From Euperipatoides rowelli (lineage: Eukaryota; Onychophora; Udeonychophora; Euonychophora; Peripatopsidae): a DNA stretch of 17,462 bases. Below the pieces are notes generated by a model. It did no database searches and was not told the DNA's origin. It worked only from the letters and a program-made list of their open reading frames with translations. This document shows, one piece after another, positions 1 through 8,263 of this stretch. Location: NCBI GenBank assembly GCA_003024985.2, contig PXIH01S0003745.1; one strand, written 5' to 3'. The translations under genes and the position numbers were made by a program. The stretch's first letter is position 1, and each line of letters begins with the position of its first letter.

Positions 1-340
1 AGGTACTCTTATGTATTCTTAGGTACTCTTAGGTATTCTTAGGTATTCTTAGGTACTCTTATGTATTCTTAGGTACTCTTATGTATTCTTAGGTATTCTT
101 CTGTATTCTTAGGTACTCTTAGGTATTCTTATGTACTCTTAGGTATTCTTAGATACTTTTAGGTATTATTAGGTATTCTTAAGTATTCTTAGGTACTCTT
201 AGGCACTCTTAGGTATTCTTAGGTACTCTAGGTATTCTTAAGTGCTCTTAGGTATTCTTAGTTACCATATTCTTAGAAATTATTAGGTATTCTTAGGTAT
301 TCTGAGGCACTCTTAGGTATTCTTAGGTACTCTTAGGTAT
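1..340. repeat. 10-bp minisatellite, consensus AGGTAYTCTT
   Basis: The window opens inside a tandem array of a 10-bp unit, mostly AGGTATTCTT or AGGTACTCTT with ATGTATTCTT variants. There are about 34 units. The first ~230 bases keep strict 10-bp register; after that small indels break the phase (for example around 228-300). The array decays into single-copy sequence near 340. The left end is outside the window, so its full length is unknown. It lies in the intron upstream of exon A. Confidence 0.95.
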
Positions 341-366
341 GTTTAAGAACTTTTGGTTAAAAACAT

Positions 367-459
367 CATGGAAGTCATTTGATTTCCATGTTAGAATTGT
401 GGCAGTCAATCAAATTGCTTGACTGCCACCTCAAAATTTTAGAGAGTCAATGGAAGTCA
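367..459. repeat. Nested inverted repeats / hairpin cluster
   Basis: A perfect 11-bp inverted repeat GTGGCAGTCAA (399-409) pairs with TTGACTGCCAC (419-429) around a 9-base loop. Left of it, CATGGAAGTCA (367-377) pairs with TGATTTCCATG (380-390) with one mismatch. A third copy, ATGGAAGTCA (450-459), can also pair with 380-389 and would enclose the inner hairpin. The middle arm therefore has two alternative partners. No flanking duplication was identified, so this could be a small foldback transposon or chance secondary structure next to the minisatellite. Confidence 0.75.
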
Positions 460-738
460 TCATCAAATAATTAGCCTATCTGAAAGCCTGATATATGTAT
501 GTAATTATTTGTGATTTTTATTGAATTAAATTTGTACATTATCATTTATTTGTTAAAGGATCCGTTTGCATATTCAGCTTATTTAATAACAGTTTATTTT
601 TATTTCATAATTTTTGTCTATTTTGTTTCCTTCTTAAGATCCTTATCATGTGATTTTTACATGGTTGTGTAAAATGGATACTCGTTTTCTTTGATATTTT
701 CTCTATTTGCTATCTGTTATTCTTGTCTATCCGATCAG
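460..738 (+). other. 3' part of the intron upstream of exon A
   Basis: This is AT-rich sequence with no recognisable gene. The last ~50 bases are pyrimidine-rich (TTTCTTTGATATTTTCTCTATTTGC) and serve as the acceptor tract for exon A. I see no promoter elements that I would defend. Confidence 0.6.
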
Positions 739-917
739 GTTAGAGCAGCAGGATAGATTGGGTCAACTTGTAGGACGTGAGCTAGACAGTCCTAAACCAT
801 GGGCAACTAAGTCACTTCTAATTTCTGGAAATCCCTCTAGGTTTCAATATGTCCTGGGAGCAGCGACTTCACCCGCCACCAAAATCCACGAAGAAACTCT
901 AACATATCTCAATCAAG
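739..917 (+). CDS. TFCP2-like: CP2/LSF-family transcription factor, internal exon A (entry into the DNA-binding domain)
   Basis: This is the first of four joined exons of a CP2-family nuclear DNA-binding transcription factor (the LSF/UBP1/TFCP2L1 branch). The acceptor AG is at 737-738, after a pyrimidine-rich tract. The donor GTAAGT starts at 918. The exon begins with the last base of a split codon and ends with the first base of a glycine codon. The first ~30 residues ([10 protein letters not shown] onward) are family-variable. They are followed by [14 protein letters not shown] and [11 protein letters not shown], the hallmark start of the CP2 domain as I recall it from TFCP2 and UBP1. Grainyhead proteins have a related but different string here. 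An ATG at 707 lies in the same frame, but it is upstream of the acceptor and is probably intronic. The family call is firm. The exact paralogue is not resolved, and an invertebrate may carry one pro-orthologue of the three vertebrate genes. Confidence 0.9.
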
Positions 918-1833
918 GTAAGTTTCCTCATGCATTTAAAAAATTCACAATAATACATAAGTATTTAAGGTGGGTAGAAAACAAAATTAGCAATTTAGCT
1001 AATTGATGTAGAACTTCAAACATTTGCAAGTTTCATTATTATTTCTATAGTGGTGTTTTTACACGTTTTAAATTTACATCTAAATTAGTACCTGTATTAC
1101 CGGTATTACAAGTAGTGTCTTGGACTACAACTAAATCTTAGGACTTCTCTATTGATGCTAATTAATTGGAAATTATAATTGTGACTCCAAAAACATAGTT
1201 ATCCGCCAAATCAAAATTAAAGATATGTCACTTATTATTATACATACAGTATATACCATGGATAGCAAACTTATGACATGCTTGTCACTAGGTGACGTAT
1301 GAACACGATTGGCACACCACATGAACCCATTATGCATGGTGAAGTATTGTATATAATAAATAGGAAATTGTGTCTGTGACATCTAATGCCACCCCAAATA
1401 TGAGTAAACATAATGGTTTGGTGAAATTGTTTAATGAAGGTCACCAATTTAAACTTTGTGAAGTTCCATTACATTATACACCAGGAAACGTGAGCGAAAG
1501 CAAAGATGATGTCATTTTAAAGTGTACTCTCAGTGGTAACTAAAGTTGTGAACTTTGTATCTGCACGTGCTCTAAACAATCGCCAGTTCTCGAAGCTGTT
1601 AGATGAGACATGGATTCTCAATATGGAGGGCTTCTTATGTACAATAATGTTCGCTGGCTGAGTCGTGGTGGCACACTTATCGGGAAAAGTTTGCCATCCC
1701 TCGTATATACTGTATTATGAAATGTAGAGAAACTAATCTTTTTTCTATTTGAACAATTGATTTCTAATTTTTTTTTTTTTTTTTTTTTTTAACATAGTTT
1801 TCTTTTTTTAATTATATACTATATTTAATACAG
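918..1833 (+). other. Intron between CP2 exons A and B (916 bp)
   Basis: It has a canonical GTAAGT...CAG intron. Sequence from 918 to about 1520 holds nothing recognisable except a palindrome-like ATTACCGGTATT at 1096. A hAT transposase fragment occupies 1521-1703. A run of more than 20 T lies around 1769-1790, about 45-65 bases before the acceptor. It may act as a distant polypyrimidine tract or be the fossil tail of an insertion. Confidence 0.8.
1521..1703 (+). pseudogene. hAT-superfamily transposase fragment (ZBED/GTF2IRD2-type), frameshifted
   Basis: The + strand reads SVLSVVTKVVNF, then VSARALNNRQFSKLLDE. After a frame change near 1608-1612 it continues DSQYGGLLMYNNVRWLSRG. The order NFxxARALNxRQFxxLLDE - DSxYGxLLxxxxVRWLSRG is a well-conserved stretch of hAT transposases and of domesticated relatives such as GTF2IRD2, ZBED and SCAND3-like proteins, by my recognition. 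A stop codon in frame at 1518 marks the left limit, and similarity fades after about 1703. The fragment is about 60 codons of a protein that is normally several hundred residues long, so it is dead. It sits inside intron 1 in the sense direction. Confidence 0.75.
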
Positions 1834-1901
1834 GCCAATCGTATGAAGTCAAACTGAAGAAATTAGGCGACCTTTCTGAATTCCGCGAAAAACTCCTCAA
1901 G
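1834..1901 (+). CDS. TFCP2-like: CP2/LSF-family transcription factor, internal exon B
   Basis: This 68-bp exon lies between an acceptor (AATACAG ending at 1833) and a donor GTAATT at 1902. It supplies the last two bases of the glycine codon begun in exon A and then 22 codons, ending in phase 0. The peptide reads GQSYEVKL, then KKLGDLSEFREKLLK. The GQSYE segment directly after TYLNQ is the CP2-domain signature. The rest matches the more variable strand and loop of the domain. Compared with my recollection of vertebrate TFCP2 the segment is about three residues shorter after the GQSYE motif and its second half is poorly conserved. No other frame of this exon is open in register with both neighbours. 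The exon is followed by an 11.1-kb intron. Confidence 0.88.
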
Positions 1902-3700
1902 GTAATTGAAATAGTTATACTCATTTTTATTTCACCTAAAAATAAAAATAAAAAAAAGAACATAGCAGGGTTTTATTGTTCGGGAAAACGAGACTAATAT
2001 TCACATTTTACTTTTTTTCCGAATCTCTTCCTTTGATTACTAAAAGCCATTTTAAACATTCCTGCAAAACATATGTTTACATCCCTGAGTCGGATCAGAT
2101 AGGAAGAAACAAAGGACGTTTATTTTTTCAATTTGCATTGAACATTCAAGGTTGAGGAACATTAAGCTTTCACGTTGCTATTATCACTTTATTGAGTATG
2201 AAAGCTGATCATAAATGCTGTTCAATATAAACCTTATCAGGTGTCTCTTTGCAACAGAATTTCTGATTGCACAATTCAAATCATATTTGAACATATAACC
2301 GTATTGGACCTTCTTCCAAATATGATTTAACTTGTCTCCCTTACAAATCTGATATCTGACCCTGCTTCTTCAATCACTGGAATATGAGTTATATTTCACT
2401 TCTTTAAACATTTTTACATCAAACCTATTCAAATTGCATTTTATGGCCAAAAAATAAGATCAGACTTACTGTATCTCATTGCTCTTATCTGACCACACAA
2501 GTTACAACCTAATTTACCTAGCTCCATCTGTAATAGGCCTATACTTTAAGCAGACCAAAAAGTTGTTATGACCTCTAATTTTCTTACAAATGGCTGGTAT
2601 TATAAATAATTACGATCATTCGGTTAATGTGGGTAGCCATTTCACTGATTTAATCATAAATTAGAATTAATAAAATTAGGCATTTAAGTGCAATTTCAAA
2701 TACCAGCTTTTAAAAATGGTGCATTTTCATACTCCTGATTTTTAATTCAACTGTGCAAATCTATAATTACACAATGTTGTTTGAGAGTATCTGTCACAAG
2801 GGTGGTAACTGCTGGGAGCAAGATGCTTCAAGTAATAATCACAAAATTTTAATGGCAAAATATATACAGATATAGGCCTATATTGAGAATTTGCTTATGT
2901 TTGGCTGATACAAGTTACAATTCACTCGCTGTATGTAGCATGAAGTTAGACCTTCATTTAATAACACTCTGATCAACCATTATTATTTAACTGTTTACAC
3001 TATTGATTTAAAATACACACACAGTATATTTTATATATTTATTACAACAAATACAACCATGCATTACTTTTTTTTTTTCCAAAATTCAAATTTAAATATC
3101 TTGAAAATAAAAGGACATGTGCAGATACTCTCTGCCTTGCATTATTGCCATGCCAAATTACAATTAATAGTAAGCAACTCAGTTTGAATAAAATATCAAA
3201 CAGCACCCGCATTATTTTTTTAAAGAGGTTAAACAATTCGCTGTTTCTGTGATATATAGGCTATCTGCTTTTGGAAAATATTCAAGACCTTTTTTTTTAT
3301 TTTTATTAAAATTTAAAATCCTGGTAAATTTTCAATGGTAAAATATATTTTCTTGATATTTCCGAGGCTAGTGATAATGGATCTATTTATGCTTTTTTTT
3401 ATTCAGTCGAGAATGCTAAAATTTATTTAGAATCGGATTTTTGCAAGAATTTGAAATTTAATAGTTACCATTAAAAACTTTATAAAAAAAATTGTAGTTT
3501 AGGCTATCCGTTGTTTTTTTTCTCTCTGATATATTGTTAATTAGAATAGTTTAATTGTGGCTACTTTTTATTAAATTCTATGTGTTAAAATAATAGTTTT
3601 AAACCTATGAAAAATTATTCCACAAAATTAAGCTATAAACAAAATCTAAATGATATGTAACATAGATTATTAAATAGCTGGCAAAGAAAGTGACGTTTAT
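1902..3700 (+). other. Left part of the 11.1-kb CP2 intron, mostly unassigned
   Basis: This begins with donor GTAATT at 1902. It is AT-rich, with scattered homopolymer runs and no open frame of credible length. ATAGGCCTAT palindromes occur at 2533-2542 and 2872-2881, with the related TAGGCTATC near 3256 and 3500. GATCAGA/TCTGATC-like motifs recur between 2080 and 2500. I see no transposon ends that I can pair here. Confidence 0.6.
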
Positions 3701-3870
3701 CTGGGGCATCAAGAGCCTGTATGGGGCCCCAGGGCAAAAATTATTACTGGCCCTTTGTTTGTGAAAATTTGATGTTTTTTTTTTTCTGTGGATGTTATTT
3801 TTTACCTTGGCCGGGCCTACGGGCCTGGGTAAATTTGCTTTCCTGTGACCCCCACCCCTCATGAGCCCTG
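3701..3870. mobile_element. GC-rich repeat block, possible old hAT-type MITE
   Basis: A 170-bp block stands out from its AT-rich surroundings by its GGGGCCCCAGGGC and GGCCGGGCCTACGGGCC segments. The left end reads CTGGGGCATCAAGAG. The right end, reverse-complemented, reads CAGGGCTCATGAGGGG. These could be decayed terminal repeats. TGACGT occurs on both sides (3691-3696 and 3869-3874), but a full 8-bp duplication is not preserved. The opposite-strand ORF across it is a shadow. Transposon identity is tentative. Confidence 0.4.
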
Positions 3871-4306
3871 ACGTAATACCACAGACAAGATCTAGTATAA
3901 TTGATATCAACTAGAAATAAAATTTGGAGGAATTGCGGGACAAAGGAGTGAGACATGTAAACCATGTAACGATCATGTTGGCCACAAATAATTAATACTT
4001 TCGAGCTTATTAATTCACAGAAGAAAGCAAGGGAAATAAATTTAAGTAATAATTACTTGTAAAATTTTCAGTGAAAATGTGCACTCATACAAAACTTACT
4101 CCAGCTTTCTTAATTTGTAGTTACACCACTGAACTGACACAATAATTTTAAAGCATCATTAAGTTATACAACAAAAAGCTAATGACAGTCTCTCATGCAT
4201 GTGTTTGTCAAAAAAAAAAACTGACTAAACTGTGTACTGAACACAACATACGTGAGGGATTCGTTATATCATAAAGATTGATCAGACATTTCAGATTTAC
4301 AATACG
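3871..4306 (+). other. Intronic sequence without recognisable feature
   Basis: This is AT-rich intron sequence between two repeats. It has no open frame or paired repeat that I can support. The last 8 bases before 4315 (4307-4314) are the left target duplication of the next element. Confidence 0.5.
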
Positions 4307-4314
4307 ATCTAATA

Positions 4315-5101
4315 CAGAGGTTCTTAACCTTTTGTAGTCATGACCTAAATTGGGGTAATAGTTTTGTTTTAACGACCCAAATAAAATGCTCGGCAGCAAG
4401 TACATCCAACACATTCGGTGTCTAGAAAATGACCGACACTCAATGATACGAGCGCCTAGAAACTGGAAGGCCTAAGTCCCATTCAGTCACATGATCCAGA
4501 TGGATAGCAGCCTTAATTTTTTTATTTACAGTCCTAACCTTACCGTTAATCTGAACCCAAACTCAAACTACATGTGAAATCCACTATACCCCAACCCTAT
4601 GATAATCTAGAGGTGAAATAATAGTTTTAGATGGATTTTGATAATTTTGACACAACTCCGTCAGCCATTTCTGTAATGACGAAAGTACAATACATGCACA
4701 GATGAAAATAAAAACGAAGTAAAATGGAATTTAGGCCTTTGTTTTTAGGTACTTCTTACAGTGACTACGTTATTGGCAAACTTTTAAGAAATGGGAAAAG
4801 TCCATGAGTCGTACAAACAAAACAAAATTTATTAGCAAATACAGAAGCGTTATCTGACAGTGTTGCCAGTTAGTGGTAGATAAATAAAATGTGTGGAGAG
4901 TTGCCACAATAAGTTTTAGCGAATTCTGAATAACAAGAAACTGTTACATTTAACTCACAGTGGCTCGAGGGGTTTTTAAAATTGTTTTTGTATTTGTAAC
5001 GCATCTGCATCGTATGTTGTTATCTCAAAAATATTGTTTTTATTTAAAATATTTTGTGACCCATGAAATATGCCAAGCGACCCATACGTTAAGAAACCTT
5101 A
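4315..5101. mobile_element. Non-autonomous hAT element, 787 bp, with perfect 8-bp duplication
   Basis: The 8-bp target duplication ATCTAATA is identical at 4307-4314 and 5102-5109. The left end reads CAGAGGTTCTTAACCTTTTG and the right end, reverse-complemented, reads TAAGGTTTCTTAACG. These are imperfect terminal inverted repeats of the Charlie-like hAT type. Subterminal GACCCA motifs occur at both ends (near 4374 and at 5058-5083). No transposase reading frame is present inside. A stretch at 4531-4605 is rich in CCTAACCTTACC and CCCCAACCCTA-like motifs. The element lies within the long CP2 intron. Confidence 0.88.
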
Positions 5102-5109
5102 ATCTAATA

Positions 5110-5304
5110 CACTAAATCTTATTAGACATATTTGATGTTTCAAGTCTGATTGCGTGCACACCTGGCTAACATATTTTTTGGCATTTCAACCAGTTCCTAT
5201 CATAGAATTCCATATTGATAATTTATATTAATTTTAAATAAGCATTTTGGATCACTTAAATCTGATTAGGTTGATCTGACCTTACATTTCTAATTATAAA
5301 AATA
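5110..5304 (+). other. Intronic sequence, partly TCTGAT-rich
   Basis: This is a short AT-rich stretch between the hAT element and the 26-bp tandem repeat. TCTGATTAGG at 5261 and GATCTGAC at 5273 resemble the following repeat unit but are out of its register, so they may be decayed flanking copies. Confidence 0.45.
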
Positions 5305-5434
5305 TCTGATTAGATTACTACGATCAAACATTTGATTAGATTGCTATGATTAAATGCCTGATTGTATTACTTTGTTCAAATGTCTGATTAGATTGGCACA
5401 ATAAAATGATTGATCAGATTGATAATAAACCATG
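5305..5434. repeat. 26-bp tandem repeat, five diverged copies
   Basis: Units start at 5305, 5331, 5357, 5383 and 5409 with exact 26-bp spacing. The shared core is TCTGATTAGATT, then a variable centre, then a TCAAAYG-like end. Copies two to five end in ATG. Copies differ at many positions, so the array is old. The spacing is nonetheless perfectly kept. Confidence 0.88.
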
Positions 5435-5876
5435 CTGAAGTAAACATTTAGGTGATTAAACACAGCTGATGTGAAATGTGTCATCTCATGATTAAATAGA
5501 TGGGCTATTATTTTTTCTAATAGTTATGTCATCAAATAAAGCATCCATTATCCTAATGTATTAGTTATTCCTGTGTCTCAAATCATACATATTCCAAGAT
5601 TTATCCTCAAACAAATCTGATAAGTAATTTTTAATCATCAAAATCTGAGTTGATTATATTGTAGTGCCATATTTCTTCAATATGAGTTTGATCATATATT
5701 TAGTCACATAACATGATTTGATACGTTTCGATCATATACAGTATCTTCTTGTAAAGATTTTTTAAAAATCTGAAATATTTTATTCAGATTTTCAAATAAT
5801 TCTATTTTGTTCTAAATGTAAATATATGTATTTTTTTTTTTTAAATTTCATTTACAGAGTTGAAGCCCATTCGATA
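5435..5876 (+). other. AT-rich intronic sequence
   Basis: There is no gene here. Further TGATTA, TCTGAT and GATCAT words occur (for example 5617-5640 and 5683-5740) without a regular period. A TTTTTAAAAATCTGAAATATTTTATTCAGATTTTC foldback-like stretch around 5759-5795 contains complementary CTGAA/TTCAG words. Confidence 0.45.
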
Positions 5877-5878
5877 TA

Positions 5879-6256
5879 CAGGGTTATTACAAACGAATCA
5901 TCGGGTTTCAAAATACTGTATTCTGCAAAGTATTGTATATAAAACATGGAAATAAGTGGAAATTGTATAAGTTTTGGTCATAACACTACAAATGTTTAAT
6001 GTGTCCTCCTTTTGTTGCACGACATAAATCCAAGCAGTAATCGAGTTTGCTCATAGGCGTTGTAACATTGCCCTGTCGATGTTTGTCAAAGCTGCGGTGA
6101 TACTGCCATCCATTTTGTCACAAGAAACTCTGCGCATGAATTTTAAACTTTGAGAGGTTTTCTTTCGTTATGTAAGTGGCATGAACAAGTAAAATCCCTA
6201 GCTTAAAAATAAATTATGGGACATCAAAACCCGATGATTCATTTGTAATAACCCTG
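5879..6256 (-). mobile_element. Deleted Tc1/mariner (IS630-type) element, 378 bp, with 30-bp inverted ends
   Basis: The inverted repeats at 5879-5908 and 6227-6256 match over 30 bp with one difference and begin CAGGGTTATTACAAA. TA flanks both ends (5877-5878 and 6257-6258), as expected for a Tc1/mariner target duplication. Inside, the minus strand still encodes a transposase C-terminus: LDYCLDLCRATKGGHIKHL followed by a stop near 5995. That matches the usual DDE-transposase tail by my recognition. Upstream of it on the same strand, NIDRAMLQR lies in a shifted frame. The catalytic region is missing, so this is an internally deleted, immobile copy. Confidence 0.87.
5995..6120 (-). pseudogene. 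Mariner-type transposase C-terminal remnant
   Basis: Read on the minus strand inside the 378-bp element, this segment gives ALTNIDRAMLQR in one frame and then, after an indel near 6050, KLDYCLDLCRATKGGHIKHL ending at a stop codon. The final motif (LDLC-A-GGHIEHL-like) is typical of the end of IS630/Tc1/mariner transposases. About 40 residues remain of a protein usually over 300 residues long, with a broken frame, so it is non-functional. Confidence 0.65.
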
Positions 6257-6258
6257 TA

Positions 6259-6559
6259 CTATAATATTAATATATTATAAATATAAAAAACATAATAGAA
6301 AATATATTTAACTAATTGCTATAATATCAATGGGTATTTTAAAAAGACAAGATTACGCCTATTAATTTTTTAGGTAAAAAAGAAAATTTAACCTGTATAT
6401 AATTCCAAGCTATTTAGATTTTTTAGTGTTAGAATTTTTGACCCTGGATTTTTTTTTGAGATTGTAGAATTTTTTTTTTCAAACTCTCCTTTCGTGATTA
6501 GAATAGAGGTAGGCTATCCAGAAAAGATCCACTGTATGTCACATGAGCAATAATTAACT
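6259..6559 (+). other. AT-rich intronic sequence
   Basis: I see no gene or mobile-element boundary. The TTAGAATTTTTGA and TGTAGAATTTTTTTT words near 6430-6480 repeat loosely. TAGGCTATCC at 6511 is another copy of a short word that recurs through the window. Confidence 0.45.
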
Positions 6560-6567
6560 CTGCTGAC

Positions 6568-6713
6568 CAGGGGCATATCCAGAAAATTATTTGGGAGGTA
6601 TCTGGGTTGTATATTTTTGATAAGCTTTTTTATTTGGCTTTTGAGACATTTAAAATTTTGGGTGGTGTCCAGACCCCATGGACACATACACCCCTCCCCT
6701 TAATACACCCTTG
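6568..6713. mobile_element. 146-bp hAT MITE with perfect 8-bp duplication
   Basis: The duplication CTGCTGAC is identical at 6560-6567 and 6714-6721. The element starts CAGGGGCATATCCAG and ends (reverse complement) CAAGGGTGTATTAAGGGG, which are imperfect terminal repeats. The interior includes GGGTGGTGTCCAGACCCCATGG. It is among the shortest elements that could still be delimited here and has no coding capacity. Similar GGGGCGTATCCAG-type repeats are common in marine invertebrate genomes as far as I recall. Confidence 0.87.
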
Positions 6714-6721
6714 CTGCTGAC

Positions 6722-7136
6722 TGTTGGGTCTCATCTTTCTTTCTCTTCAATGAGCTTCAGGAACTGGGACATACATTTGCTACCTCATCAGCTTGGCACC
6801 TACTAAAAAAAAAGAGATAAATTGTTAGCAATTGTTTCATTATTTGTTTAATACAAATGTAATTAAATACTGTAGTTAAAAGTTACATTTTTTTTACAAC
6901 ATAAAAAAAAAGATAGGTTTCCTATATTATTGTAAGCTACATCATTGTTAGTTAAACTGTGTCTCTAAAACTATACGATGCTGAGCACCGTTTCATAAAG
7001 ACATATATTTGGCAGCCCCATATCCAATGGCGGAGCATAGAAAGAGAATGTAGGTAATTATTCTCCCCCAGAATTTAGGTACATTATATACATGAGCTGT
7101 TATTATTTTTTAAAAAGCACGCTGGCATTTCTTTTG
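6722..7136 (+). other. AT-rich intronic sequence
   Basis: No gene is recognised. A stretch near 7010-7050 (GGCAGCCCCATATCCAATGGCGGAGC) is more GC-rich and could be a transposon fragment, but I could not pair ends for it. Confidence 0.4.
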
Positions 7137-7144
7137 GTAATCAG

Positions 7145-8211
7145 TAGGGCCAGGATAGTTATGTAAATACAGTAGCTACATGTTTTTTTATTTGACTGCT
7201 AATCACATGCTAATTAAGAAATCTTTATCGATCTTGAAAAATTGAGCTGAATGACATAACTTTTATATTACATATAATTACAAATTTTAGGTTTGCTTAC
7301 ATATTATTTACAATACAAACATATTTTAACATATTTAAAGTTTTTTCACCTAAAAAATGTACAGTACATATTTTAAGAATAAGTACATGTTTTTACATAT
7401 TTCAATGATTTTTTTTTTTTTAAATCAATTCTCATTATACCTTAGCCTAGTAAATAATATTCATTTGAACGCTGCTTTTTTTTCTAGCTGACATATCCGA
7501 ATACTGTAAAAAAACATTGAAATAAATTATTCTTATAAACTTTTGTTGGAGCTTCCAATTGGAAGCTAAAATTCTAGTAAATCCATGAATACAGGACTTA
7601 GTGGCTTTCACATAAAAACTATAGAGAGCGCAATACTATCTTTAATTTTTTTTCTTAATTAGAAACTGAAATATTGATATTTTATTTTTTTAAATATGTT
7701 TAGATGCCTTAGCAAAAAAAACATCAAAGTTCTGTAAGTTCACAGAATATGTAGAAAAATTTCCAGGACATTTTCAAAAGCGTTGAAAACTTTTACGATT
7801 CCATATGGCTAATGTGGGAAAATAATTAAATAAATAAAAAAAAAAATCTCTCATACCGCCCATGGTTCACAACAAACTGTTTTCTTAAAAGATTTATGCC
7901 AAGCTATAATATCTGTGGACATTTTATTTATTTCCAACATCCCTATTAAATAGTTTTATTTTTTAAATAAAAGTAAATTATTTAGGCTATTTATTCATTA
8001 TATTATTATTTTGATCATTATTTTCTTTTTATTCATTTTATTGTACCATTAATAATTATTTTTAATAAAAGTTACACACAGTACCTGTATTTCATAATTT
8101 TCTTAGTACATATTTTCTATTTTTTTTTATTTTTAGTACATTATTTAGGCAATTTTTAGCAAATATGTACATATTTCACTATTTTTTTAATACATAACTA
8201 TTCGGGCCCTA
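7145..8211. mobile_element. Non-autonomous hAT element, 1067 bp
   Basis: The ends are inverted. The left reads TAGGGCCAGGATAGTTATGT (7145-7164) and the right, reverse-complemented, reads TAGGGCCCGAATAGTTATGT. The flanking 8-bp sequences are GTAATCAG (7137-7144) and GTCATCAG (8212-8219), matching at 7 of 8 positions, as expected for an aged hAT duplication. The interior is very AT-rich and repeats GTACATATTTT words near both ends (7360-7395 and 8105-8180), plausible subterminal sites. A perfect 18-bp palindrome lies at 7550-7567. There is no transposase frame. Confidence 0.82.
7550..7567. repeat. Perfect 18-bp palindrome
   Basis: AGCTTCCAATTGGAAGCT reads the same on both strands. It lies inside the 1067-bp hAT element. 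It could be a cruciform-prone site or a dyad binding site, and nothing further can be said from one copy. Confidence 0.8.
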
Positions 8212-8263
8212 GTCATCAGTATACAAAATTGTAAATGTATTATTTCCTCCTCCCCTCCCCATA

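Noticed and set aside
707-738. ATG at 707 as the translation start of the CP2 gene
   Set aside because: It is in frame but lies before a good pyrimidine tract and acceptor AG at 737-738. CP2 proteins have residues upstream of this point, so the exon is more likely internal.
1967-2088. CAGGGTTTT...CATCCCTG as a small hAT element
   Set aside because: The flanking 8-mers do not match and the inverted similarity stops after five bases.
2783-3133. GAGAGTATCTG and its complement 340 bases apart as transposon ends
   Set aside because: Only about 11 bases match and there is no duplication or extension, so it is not distinguishable from chance.
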